From contig OX393568.1 of the NCBI GenBank assembly GCA_947652115.1, positions 20,070,621-20,134,620 on the forward strand: a stretch of DNA of 64,000 nucleotides, read 5' to 3'. This stretch comes from Blastomussa wellsi. Lineage: Eukaryota > Cnidaria > Anthozoa > Scleractinia > Plerogyridae. Each line of letters opens with the position of its first letter. Position 1 is the stretch's first letter. Positions 49,801 through 60,860 of the stretch are shown one piece after another. The position numbers were made by a program, and so were the translations under genes. Below the pieces are notes generated by a model, which did not search any database, was not told the origin of the DNA, and was given only the letters and a program-made list of their open reading frames with translations.

Positions 49801-52638
49801 GAGGGACCTCATCATCAGCTGATGGCATCTTGTATTCTTGAATCCCTTCGATGTTAATTTCAGTAGTACAGGGTTCGGCGAGAGTACTTCGGGGGGGTGG
49901 GGGGGCTTATATCCAGAGGAAGGTGGGCTTATAATCGAATGTATTTTTTGTTTCCAAGTAGATGAGCCTATAACTGGGGGCTTAAAACCGGGATTTTACG
50001 GTATGCGATGAAAAAAAAACTCCCCCCCAAAAAAGTTATGGTTTGCTGATTATTGATAGGAAACCTTTGCAAAATCGCTAACATTAAAGTGTCGTGAAAT
50101 ATGCGACCTCCGAAATCGCGAACTAGACGTGTCGCGAAAATTTCATGTAATAAGGTATTTCAAACAAATATTTGACACTAGGGCTACGTGGTTAAGGTCA
50201 AAGCTGAAAGCAAATGAAGAAACGTTTGTTGTCTGATTGGAATAGGAAGCTTTCTTTACCTGAATCCTGCCTTCTTGCAGGTTGGTTTTTTCAGCAAGTT
50301 GTTCCCTGAGCTCTACATCAGGATAGTGAGTTTTACTGAAGGATTTCTCCAGGATTCCTAACTGCTGGTGAGTAAAAGCCGTGCGCGTGCGTCGTGGTGT
50401 GCGGCGAGTTTTTTCTTGTCGAGCCTCCAAGATAACATCTGAGAGAAACGCAATGTGCAAAAAACGTGTTGTTTAACGTTAGTTTCTGACAGCAAACACG
50501 TATGGGATTAGGGTTTCTCTTTTAATTAAAATATATCTGTGCTGAACGTAGCATTTGCGTTAACAGATTTCTAGTCAGTTGATCATTATTTCAGTAGATA
50601 TAGTTGGATATAATTATACAATAGGCGTTACATCGTCATGACAGAAGGTGTCTACCAGAAAAAAATGGTACTCAATCAATTCAATCCCAGGAGTATTCCT
50701 TATAGTGGACTATGCGGGGAGGCTCCGACCGAAAGGAGCAACCCTCCCAGGTTCTAAGTATACACTCCCGTCGTAAAAAATTGGGCACCCCTAAGAAATT
50801 CAATTAATAACGACTGTTTTCCTTTAGAGTCCTTTCTGATATTTTCTTTCAATAAAACTGAGTTGTAATTACCAAAGGCACCAATATCTGGGAGGGAGAT
50901 CTCATCAAAAACTGATGGGATGCTCCCTCGTCATAGTCTGAAGGAATTAGTAACACCATATTTGGTACCGCTTAAGAGGTAAACGTATGCCCTGGTATAT
51001 TTCAGTTATTTTCATTCTTCACAGCAAATAATTAAGTAAGCGTTAGACTGAATATGACCGGGTCATAACAGTCTAAAGCAATATTTACAGTCGTTGACGA
51101 ACGCTAATTAGATGGGATAATCAGTTTCTGATTTCATTATGGAACCCCTTGGGGTGTACAACAACGGATAAACCACGCCCACCAGGCCCTGCTAAGGCTT
51201 TTTAATCTAAAATTCAGACAGTCATCTCTGCACCTCTGCCATTGGTACATCAAAGATGGTCCTCCCACAGGGGACCATCATACCTGCACGTTGAAGCTAG
51301 CTGATCCATTTGAGCTAATCCAAATAACCACAAAAGGGCATTAGTTTAATGATCTTGAAATCAACGCATGATGAACATTTTTCATACCTTCTCGGCGCCA
51401 GATTGGTCGAGCTGAGGCATTTCTTTTTGATAAACTTTGCGATAAAGAACAAGCCAGGTGTGATAGCATGCTATACTCAGTAGAGTTATAAACAACTTTA
51501 CCTCTCTTCGGTTCAATGAGTCTAGTGGCTTGCCATGTGTATATTGCTCTTTTTGGCATTCTTCTTATTTTAGGTATTTGAAGATGGGTTTCTCGTTAGC
51601 TGTAGACAGCTCTTCGCTCCTTGTTAACTTGTTTACATTGACTCTTAGCTGACATCGGCGCCCATTCACCCTTCCCAGGATCTTCAAGAGGTGTACTCGG
51701 ATGAATTGATAAGCGTTTGATAAGTGCTTTTCAGCTTCAATATCCGAAATAAAAAAGTCAAGGCTGTAGAATTTTAAAGGCTTTTAAATCTTGCATATAA
51801 ATGTCGCTACCGATGTTTGGAAAGTTAGTCTGCAAAAGCACTATCCAAGGCTTATGATGATGTAAAACTATTCTATTGGATGCCATTTTCGGTTTTGCGT
51901 CCACTAAATTCGATTCCTTCTTCACCGATGGGCAACACAGTCTTCTGCGAGGACCCATATATATACTATTTACGAAGCCACATCGAGAAAACTAAGTTTA
52001 AGTTTGTAATAATTTATTTCTATTCAGCTGAAGTGCTCTGTTATGCTAAGACACAATTTGTTTAGATTCGACATAAAGCCAAATGTGTACGAAATCGCAG
52101 CACACGTTTCGCTTTTGATGGAAATAAAGGGTTTCCAATAGTCCATCGCCAAAACCAAGCGTAACATAATTCAAGCCTACTCAATTGAAGTACCTACTCT
52201 GTTTTTCAAAAACACAATTTGTTGTGATTTAGATTATAGATCTAAGAAGGACATAATGTTGAGAATTAAATGGCCCATCCAGTAGCTCACTATCAATTAT
52301 TTTTAGGACGAAAATTAACCAATAACAAAATTTTAAGTTTTGCTCTTTCTTTCTCCGAACGTGCTGTTCTTAAATCGCACCGAAGTTGTTTCTTTCCGCA
52401 TTTGGCACCTTAACCTTGGATCCGATCTTCTAATTTCATCAACACAAGACGTCTTTTATTGGACACTTAGTGATTTACTTAAGGTATGAACTTGTGCGAG
52501 CGCCAACTTACCAGCTAGTTTCACAGCTAGTGAAAGGGCCTCTGTTGATTTCGAAGGTTGGGGTTCCTCCATTTTATCAACCGGCGACGACGAGTTCTTT
52601 TTCAGGATGCTTTCAATTGAGAATGGATTGGTTTCCAT
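46491..52638 (-). CDS. dmbx-like: Gene D: Dmbx-like homeobox gene (214 aa), recent paralogue of E
   Basis: Exons are 52512-52638, 50260-50438 and 46491-46829. Introns are 2073 and 3430 bp with GTAAGT and GTAAAG donors. The start [14 protein letters not shown] gives a clean FSIESIL motif (as in Hesx/Anf). Exon 1 ends [10 protein letters not shown] and splices to [10 protein letters not shown]. The homeodomain covers residues 57-116: [45 protein letters not shown], then [14 protein letters not shown]50 is residue 106. The last exon needs the frame upstream of the 46435-46731 open frame, not that frame itself: it reads on to [20 protein letters not shown] and [13 protein letters not shown] before a TAA at 46491-46493. 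Intron 2 is packed with inverted repeats and one large TTAA-flanked MITE. In gene E the same intron is only 423 bp. Confidence 0.91.
46903..47368. mobile_element. Inverted repeat element in intron 2 of gene D
   Basis: Arms 46903-46993 and 47278-47368 pair: TATCAACTGGGTTGATAATG, GGCCACCGTAAAGAGATTC and CGTTTCGAGCGTTAGCCCTT with their inverses. It begins 74 bp upstream of the exon 3 acceptor of gene D. A single-arm fragment is at 31919. Confidence 0.78.
47511..48173. mobile_element. Inverted repeat element in intron 2 of gene D
   Basis: Arms of about 120 bp: CACCGAATGCAAATATGG and GCATGAAAGCGAGGCTAGTC at the left, with inverses at 48055-48173. The loop holds a second imperfect pairing (TGAACGGTGAAAGA / CCGTTCACCTTTGAGG). 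The 131-codon frame at 47447-47842 runs through one arm and shows no known domain. Confidence 0.75.
48630..49077. mobile_element. TTAA-flanked foldback MITE, copy 2 (in intron 2 of gene D)
   Basis: Same termini as the copy at 3984 (TTAAAGTGCGCCTAACCCC and inverse) and the same central palindrome at about 48780-48925. Inner arms are longer, giving 448 bp. Flanked by TTAA on each side. Confidence 0.82.
49433..50003 (-). mobile_element. MITE with TACCGTAAAATTCCGG termini and an acidic frame remnant
   Basis: Ends TACCGTAAAATTCCGG and CCGGGATTTTACGGTA are inverted repeats, with subterminal 'GGGCTTATA' repeats. On the minus strand near 49640-49880 an interrupted frame encodes a very acidic stretch ([14 protein letters not shown], stop, [16 protein letters not shown]). 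It lies in intron 2 of gene D. Source protein not recognised. Confidence 0.72.
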
Positions 52639-52854
52639 TATAGAATTGTGTACTAATTCCTTCGATGTATTTGATTATTTCTTAACGCCCTGTGTAACTG
52701 TGTGCCCCTTTCCCTGGCTGTAGCTTCTCACAACATGCGTTCTGTGGACATTCACATCACAGACACTCGCATGTGTGTCATGTGTGCTTTTCGTAATCAG
52801 ATCGTGTTAGCTTATAAGTTGCTGTAGCTGTAAATGTAATTAAGCTATACGACG

Positions 52855-52880
52855 TTGACATTGATAAATGCTCCCAGAAA
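52855..52880 (-). promoter_or_regulatory. Conserved upstream block of gene D
   Basis: This stretch lies about 220 bp upstream of the gene D ATG. It shares TTGACATTGATAAATG followed by a CCC-GAAA core with the block upstream of gene E. The surrounding 50 bp, including TGTAATTA, is also similar between the two. Similarity in an otherwise diverged flank suggests a promoter or enhancer element, but shared descent alone could also explain it. Confidence 0.45.
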
Positions 52881-53598
52881 CTGGCGCAGATGCTAGCAGT
52901 TGATGAACCAGCAACTTTTAGAATGAAACTTTCCGATCATCACTGCCGAACATCAATCGCCATAGTTCAATGAGGTATCTGCTCCAAAAAGAAGGAGAAG
53001 AATCATTTCCTGGTTCTTTCATCTTTACTTATTTTAAGAATGATGTGCTAATACTATTAAATTAGCAATTAGACACCTTAACGTTTACACTCTGTCAAGG
53101 GCCGCTTATCTTGTTGTGGAGTTAAGTTGCAAGATGTTTCAACGTCGTTATCGAAAGAGCCAAGATTTTAATAAAAAATGATTACCTGGTGTTTGTCAGG
53201 GAAGGCGTTTGTAATAGGGTTGTTAACTTTTCTCGTGTCATAGGATTATATTATTAATACATGAAAATCCCCCAATCGTGATGCCCTGCTAAGGTATGAT
53301 TTATTGGTCTCGCTATTTCTTGACGGCCATCTATCAGCAGCCATTTAGTCAGTTTATTTTAAGTTTCCCTCCAGTTTACAGGATTAAATTGTTTTCATAC
53401 TCAAATGCGTACCGACAGAGGCGGTGTGTGTGAGATAGTCTTGGAATTTTGTTCATTAGTTCTTGCGGATGTTTATCGCCCATCGGTTGATAAACGAAGG
53501 CATAATCCACGGTCTTAATTACGATTTTAACGCCAAACGTTCCTTCAAAAAGCTGTAAGAAACAGATTAAAAGTATTCAAAGTACAGAGTTAAGATGG

Positions 53599-53816
53599 TT
53601 TAAAAGAGCAGTGTCACGGCATTTGAAGTCATTTTCCCATTTACTTTTAAATTGAAGAAAATCTAAAAGTAAGAGTTTTCTGATGCCAAAAAACACCAAC
53701 GGGATAATAAAATGTTAAAATTATACAAGGATTGTTTCGAATGACAACGATATAGACCGATTACAAACGACACAACTTGAAAAAACTTGCCAGTTTCCGT
53801 GACGTAGCTCCTTTAA
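53599..53816. mobile_element. MITE family 1 related, copy 4
   Basis: Termini TTTAAAAGAGCAGTGTCACGG and CCGTGACGTAGCTCCTTTAA, with interior near identical to 43203-43435. It lies about 1 kb upstream of gene D and interrupts the duplicated D/E upstream block. Confidence 0.74.
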
Positions 53817-53995
53817 CATATAGAATTGCACAACTCGTAACCAGCCATTTCTACTGCAAGTGAACCTCTCTTTCTTGTTGCTGCAATTCCAAATGAGCAA
53901 AAGATGTTTTGTTTTGCAGCACACAAGTCAGTGTTTTTGGATGGTACGGTGGTTTTTCGCGTTCTGGATTAGTCGTCTAGTTGAATTATTACCCT

Positions 53996-54375
53996 GGGGG
54001 GGGGGGGGGGCTCCCCTATATTAGGTATATAGGTATATGCAACTCCAAAGGGTATGGTATTTGAGCCGTTTTCAGGTCTGAAAACGGGTATAGATTTTGG
54101 CTTTTATGGTCTGAAATTGGGTATGGTTTTGGGGGAACATTTACGAAAGCTTATAAACACATTTTTCAGTAATTGAGACGAGTAACTGATGAGAGAGAAA
54201 GAGAAATAGATAAAATATATCATTCCAGCTAAAGTTTACCTAGCGGGTGTAAAACGGGTGTATATTTTCAAGGCCAGGTCTGAAAATGGGTATGGGTTTT
54301 TGAGGCCAGGTCTGAAAATTGGTGTGGAAAATGGCATGCGTTGGTCTGAAATAGGGTCTGGATTTGGCGATCCGG
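53996..54375. repeat. Dispersed repeat of GGTCTGAAAA units
   Basis: A 15-base G run is followed by several copies of 'GGTCTGAAAA(T/C)GGGTAT' and ends CGATCCGGGCGGCACACCCC. Internally repetitive, non-coding, within the D upstream region. Confidence 0.65.
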
Positions 54376-56279
54376 GCGGCACACCCCCAACAATTATTCG
54401 TTCTCAAGTAAAAAGAGGCGACCTGTGTTACACAATATCGTTGTTTTATCTGTCCCAGTACACTGGGAATGGCATACATGATGTTTACAAACTTTGAACC
54501 GAAGGAAAAATCTCACAACGCATAATTGGTTTCGACGAAAGAAGAAAAAACATTGAGACTGGCTATGGGAAAAATTAAGCAGTTTTTAAGCAGTTGATCG
54601 TGCACTAAAAAAACGTACGCTGCATGTGTGGGATGACTTTTTCCAAACGTATCACTTTTCGATTTATTCATTACGAATGATTAATTACCTGAAGTTTGGG
54701 ATATATTTCTTGTCCATGTTACTACCATTGCAGGAAATTGTTTTCCATTCATGATTTTCTCACATTGAATACAAATGATGCATGTAAAATTCAGCTTGAG
54801 ATCTATCAAAATTGATTACAGTGGAACAGCTGCAGCACTTGGAGTGTTTTATGCATTGAATATTTCAAGCACTGTAGAACGATTATGCGCCAATATAAGG
54901 GAAACATCGGGCCAAAGGAACATGATTCTATTTTAGCCTTAATGCACCGTACGTAAACAAAATATTGCGTTTTGCCCTGGGGCTTGAATAATTCCGGCGA
55001 GAGCTTAATGAAGAGTCCAGCAATAAACGGCTCAAAGGCAGACGAATAGCACCATATTTCCAAAGGGATTGTCGTTTGACGTTGTTCTTCAAGCTTGTAC
55101 AATAATTATTTCCATATGCTGTCCCAGACCACTCGGGTCGAATAAACTAACAAATTTGCCTCGAGGTGGAAACCCATATCAATTAGGTACTGGAGTCTTA
55201 ATGCTGTTCTCATTTACTTTGGTTAGCAAAGAATCGTGGAGTAATAAACAATCTTGCAGTTTATCAATATCGCTTACCTAACATTTGCTGGCGCCAGCGT
55301 GGTAAACGTAATTTGAAAAGTGATTTTTTTTCCTGACCTAAGTTTGTGAATTACGTCGGGGCGATAATTATCAAGTTGTCAAGCTCAAATAAGCTGCCAT
55401 ATACATTCACACGAGCTTATTACTGTTGAAACATGAACTGGTTCTCCACTACATGTTAAATCGTTCATAATATGACTGACAAGTGTAATACAAAAAGTTG
55501 CTTTCTTATCACGAAACTATGAGAGCTTTTATTGGTAAATTTCGTTAACAAGTGATAGCTTACTGAAAAATACGTAAATGTAAGGTTAGTGCTGGTGAAC
55601 ATTTTGACCATGTGGTATCAGTTGAAATATTTGACTGTTTGCGAAACTCCATCCGTATCATGTTACTTGAGCATGGAAACTTTTCTTATAGACTCTAACT
55701 TTCGCTCCATCAGAGATCTTTTTACATTACATCGGTGCCATTCATCATTTTGAGTTTTTCTTGTTCAAAATCTAGGTTCTTTTAGTTTTTCAGGCCTTAA
55801 TGCTTCTGAATCATAAAATTGCCTTCTAAATCCGACTCAGTAAATTCAGTGCCTGCCATGTTGCCCGAATTACTTTAAATATGACATTGATTAATGTTCC
55901 CGGAAAGCTGGCTAAATAAATATAAACATTGAAAGGTCTTTTAACATGGAAACCACTATTGGTATTTGGGAGTACTATACGTATGCTTCGCAAAGTAAAA
56001 TCACAGTTTACAGAACGTTTACCAAAATTAATGACGGCCTGTATAGCAGGCCTCTTTTTCTGACAAAGGATTATGGTATTAACACAGGAAAATATGCTGA
56101 TGATCTCTAACTGATTGGTATCCTACGAAGCTATGATTTATGACAGGCTTTCTTTCCACGCACATCCGAACGGTATGGGGCTTTTAGTTTTATACAAGTT
56201 TCATTTGGTCTTTCTACCATAACGTTGTTTTGGCAAATATGTCATTCAAAGGTAAGGTGTTTCCTTCTATTTCTACAGA

Positions 56280-56445
56280 CAGTGGCGGAACTAGGGGAGG
56301 GGCCCGGGGGACCCGCACCACCTCTTCCCTCTTGTGGGTGATAATTTTATGGCTCGAATGGCCGAAAATGTTTTTGGCGCCCACCTTAATTTAAAGCCAG
56401 AAGGGCCAGAAAATTACCTTAGAAAGAAGGCTAGATCCGCCACTG
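56280..56445. mobile_element. Short MITE with CAGTGGCGGA termini
   Basis: CAGTGGCGGAACTAGGGG at the left, CTAGATCCGCCACTG at the right: inverted repeats of about 14 bp with one mismatch. 166 bp, no frame, about 360 bp downstream of gene E. Confidence 0.75.
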
Positions 56446-56807
56446 CTTCAAACAAGTTCTCAGATGGAAGAAAATCCATGTAAACAGACAATCCAAAGGT
56501 TTCGCTCTGTATGTTAAAATCCATCTCGCCTTGCGCTACTGTTAACTGCTTCTGTTATTTCGGTCTCGACTTTTTCCTTGCTAGAAAGTCCATTCGTTTC
56601 ATTTGTTCTTTCTGTGCATTTTTGGTGAGCGCGTTGTCAGATTTGGTCACTAAAGATTTCATTCTTAAATGATATAGAGTTAAAAGTACACCTCAACTCA
56701 ACAGCTCTACGATTCCAATTTGATACCAGAACGAAGGACCTGCTTTTGTTCTGGGCGTTTAATCTGGGTTTGAGAAGACGAACCCTACATTCGTACATTG
56801 TTTAACC

Positions 56808-59800
56808 TCACCACACACACGGATTTCCTACTTGCGCATAATCCATGACTAGGTTATCGATATGAGGCAAGCTAGGAATTCCATTGACGTGCGCAAACTG
56901 CGTATGTGGGGTAAATTGTGTTCTCACTGAAAATCTGCCGTGGAAATGTCTTGCTGCTTCCATGGGATCGCCACAGTTGCAGTGGCACGGCATAGATTTG
57001 TTGATGCTAAAGCAAGTCGGCAATTCTTGAATCTGTGTTGCTTGATAAGTGGGTTTTATGTACTCATCCTCACTTTCATAGTTATTGCCATAAGCTGGGA
57101 TATATTTTCTTTTCTCCTTTCGATATTTGGCGCGTCTGTTTTTAAACCAAACCTAAAATAAAGCATTCGGTTTTAGTTTAGTTAAAAGAACATCAAATTT
57201 AATAGCTCAAAGGTGTTGCTTCGTTCGGTAACCAGCCTATCTTAAAACGTGTATGAGGTTCCCTCGGGAGAAGGGTTTTCAGCGAGAAGTTGACAATTTG
57301 CACTAAGTCTATTAAATGGGCCTTATGCAAGTATTTATGCCACATTTTCCTCCAGTCCTCAGAGGTTTCACCAAGATAACGCTTCATAAAGCTACATACC
57401 GTCCCCCACCACCAAAGCCTTCGAGAAACGTTACTTATAGAGAAGAGGGCTCAGGTAGGTCCACTTAGGATCTCCTGTGCCTATCTTAAGTCGTCCCCAT
57501 GCCCGTCGTTCTGTAATCGTGAACACTACGGAAAACGACAGAACAAACATTCTAATAACACAGTAATCTGTTTACCTGAATTCTTCCCTCTTGCAAGTTA
57601 GTCTTTTCAGCAAGTTGTTCTCGGAGCTCTACGTCTGGGTAATGAGTTTTACTGAAGGATTTCTCCAGGATTCCCAACTGCTGGTGCGTGAAGGCTGTGC
57701 GCGTGCGCCGTGGTGTTCGGCGGCTTTTGTCTTGTCGAGCTTCCAGTATAACATCTAAACGGGAGTTCAGGTTTTGTGAACTACTGATTAGCAATCATAA
57801 CAAAGGTAAAGAGGACATTTTATGCGGTGCACTGGCTCAATAGTCAATAGCTTTCGACCAATGCGTACGCATCATCGCTTTCATTTTTTCTTAAAATAAA
57901 AATCATAAATAAAACTCAAATGCATGTAGCAGGCTTGTAAATTACATAGTGTAGAACCTTCACAGCGGTCAACTTCGTGGTGCGCCGGCTCAGTTCCCGC
58001 CAAAACTGTCTCGTACAAACTCTTTCAAGGCAAATGTTAAAACAGTCGCTGGAACGCCGGTTAAGCTCTATACGCCGTCTATGGGTGAGAAATCTGATAA
58101 TTTTTCTCCACTGAGTTTCCCAGCTCTAAATTTTGTCCCACAGTGCTATTTCTTCAGTTTTCCTACAATATTAATCTCGCACATTTTCGTGTTATTAAAG
58201 CGGTGTCAGTTCGAGGCGGCCACAACAGAAAGTGGCGCTGGATTTCTGTGTTTGACCAATTTGTGGCATGAGTAGAACCCGAGTTATGAATTTTCTTGCA
58301 TGGGCGTCATCAGAAGTACGTTTATTTGTTTAATTACAAACAATGAAGCTCAGACTGAAGTAAGCAGCTGTTAATGCAATTATACCAAATTAGATTAGAC
58401 ATTTTGATAAATAAATAAAATATCTCCAGAAAATGCCCTATGGCTAGAGTCCTCTTGGTCTCCCAAACCTTTATTATGTAACTCACAACTCAGCCTGTTT
58501 TATGGTTATGTATTTTTAAAAAATAGTGATCCCAGTTTAACCTATTCCAGAGCCAGAGATGTAAATGAGCAATTAGATACTCAATATAACATTCAGGAGC
58601 TTGGCCATGCCAACTTATCTTCTGGTGTATTGAATTGCGAAATGCTTCGACTTCTTATCAGTTGCGTCGTGATTTTAAACTCCTGTTTCGACTTTAAATA
58701 TAAATTTGTCAAGAGTGAAGCTCACGTTTACGCTTTAACGACGTCCTTAAGCTTTTCACGTATCAGAGGATTAACGTATTAGTAGAGAATTTGCCTCTAT
58801 CGCCAGACCTATGATTTATTACCAGTCTTGTTTTCCTGACAGTAATCTATCACCAGCCATTTAGTCAGTTTATTTTAAGGTATTTACTCGAGTAATTCAC
58901 AAGATTAAATTGTTTTCATTCCCAAATGCGTGTCGACAGAAGTGGCGAGAGTGAGACAGTCTTGGAATTCCGCAGATATATGTGCCATCGGCTGCATCAG
59001 TTGGTTGCTGAGGTAAATTCATGTTTTTTTTTTGGTTCACGGAAATAACTGTGCCGAACACCCCTCTTATTGTACCCCAGCGTAATGTTACTTTGATGTC
59101 ACACGCTGCATCCCTGGCGCGCTCACTGGATCTGCGTAAGTTTTCACAAGACGGTATCGGTTGTAGCGCAATTCGCACCACAACAGTGTGTATCACTTTC
59201 CAATTTATTCATTATGAATGATTAATTACTTGAAGCCCAGAGTGTTGTATGTCCATTTGACTCTAATCCGACATGAATCGTACATCGTCCAGAAACTTCC
59301 AACATTTGTATAAAGAGTTCGTTTGTTTCTTGTTTTCTCTGTCCCTCCATTTATTCAGAGAAAAACTATAACATCTCCATCTTTCCATCAATAAGAATCC
59401 AAAGAGATTTTCTCTGTTGACGCTGCAATAACAATTTATCGTGCATACTAAATGCTGACTAAACAGGCAGATATGTCGCCGCAGCCAAAAAACACACATG
59501 CACAGATTACAGATGTCAGGTGATTGGGTAACTGATAAGAAACAAAAGTGAATATATACTCCCAGCAGTAGTGGGTCTCCGAAAATGATAAGTACGTATT
59601 CTGGAAAAGTTGTCGCACGATTCCTTAATGGCACTCTATTTGCAATTCAGATTAACTCATCGACTCAGCTGCTGAAGTTTCCCTGATTTATCTTACCTAT
59701 TAATTGTATTAGACTAAAACAGTATTTTGTCTTCAAAACTTTGTTTTATCTAGATGTTATATCTTTTGCTGGCGCCAACTAGGCAAACCAAAAAATCCTT

Positions 59801-60860
59801 CAGTTCTTTGATAAACACCGATTACTACGGAGGTCACGAAATTGGCAGGGTTTTCCTTCAAACTGAGAAATCTTTCTAGTTTGTAACATTTTGTACGTTC
59901 TGTTCCTCTTGGATCACGAATCATGATAAATTGCGTTGCATTCGCTGCCACAAAAAATAAGGATAAAATCTGACGTAAAAGACCTTGGACTGTCAGTCCT
60001 TGCATTGTTTTCTAATATGAGACATTTGAGCTTGAGTACATTGAAAGGGAAGATCTTCACTCCTTTTTATCTTGTTTACACTAACGTTGAGTTTGAAGTC
60101 GTCCTATCACTTGGGCTAAAGTTAAATAGATCGATGCAATGCCTTTTGATAGCTATTACCTCTTTTGCGATTCAAACATGGAGCAGCAGTATTGGCAATT
60201 TGCGTAAATAATCTACTACAGAATAGTATAGAATAGTATACCTAATATAATAGTCAGGTTACGATTTGGTCAATTTTCCCACTGTCAGTGCCGTATAAGA
60301 GTGCGCCTTGCTGTTATAACCAATTTGATGGAAACAGTCAGGACTTCAACTAATTGACTTTAGCCGTTCAGCCATTCTTATAACAGTGCACTTATCGAGA
60401 AAACTTTTTGTATATAAGCATTATTGGACAAGAAAGCTCTTTTAAAATAACGTGATCGACCGAACTACATCCCATCAGCATATACATGAAGGAAAAAGCG
60501 ACTCTCCTCTCAATCTGCGTCGTCTTTAAAGTCTTTAAAGTGATAACCAACAAAATTGATGCGATGCCAATTACTTTTTCTCATATAACACTGAAAGAAT
60601 CTCTGTATTTACTAAAGAGTCGCTGATACTTTAGCAGCAGGAACGGCATTCTTTGTTTCGCACCGAGGGCTATAATCTCACCGAAGCTTTATGCTAGTCA
60701 AATTGGCATTTGTTTTGGATCAACTGGACTTACCAGCTAGCTTCACTGCCAATGATAGGGCTTCACTGGATCGCGAGGGTTGAGTTTCTGACACCTCTTG
60801 GACACTCGAGGGAGAGGTCTTATTCAGGATACTTTCTATAGAAAATGGGTTGCCCTCCAT
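56808..60860 (-). CDS. dmbx-like: Gene E: Dmbx-like homeobox gene (216 aa), recent paralogue of D
   Basis: Exons are 60734-60860, 57576-57754 and 56808-57152. Introns are 2979 and 423 bp. Donors are GTAAGT and GTAAAC; acceptors are TTTAG. The protein starts [14 protein letters not shown]; exon 1 ends [10 protein letters not shown] and splices to [10 protein letters not shown]. The homeodomain (57-116) matches gene D at positions 1-59; K50 is residue 106. The tail is different in sequence but parallel in order: acidic YESEDEYI, then [20 protein letters not shown], then [12 protein letters not shown] at the end. The intact frame and the excess of synonymous over amino-acid differences from D show both copies are under selection. 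Intron 1 contains a second copy of an upstream-type block (58.4-59.2 kb), so its history includes at least one rearrangement. Role inferred from the family: nuclear K50 homeodomain repressor. Confidence 0.92.

Larger units (their letters stand above)
52825..55906. repeat. Duplicated upstream region, left copy (matches parts of 58.4-61.1 kb)
   Basis: Several colinear patches match the right copy: 53321-53460 with 58840-58970 (AGCCATTTAGTCAGTTTATT and GATTAAATTGTTTTCAT in both), 54661-54690 with 59204-59234 (GAATGATTAATTAC), 55287-55305 with 59768-59787 (TTTGCTGGCGCCA), and 55882-55906 with 61035-61060. Between 53599 and 54375 the left copy carries inserted repeats. The pattern fits segmental duplication with the D/E genes. 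Confidence 0.6.

Noticed and set aside
55801..55860. Minus-strand ATGGCAGGCACTGAATTT as a degenerate exon 1
   Set aside because: It resembles the start of gene E exon 1 for only a few codons, then hits a stop, and no LAxxLA motif follows. Too weak to call.
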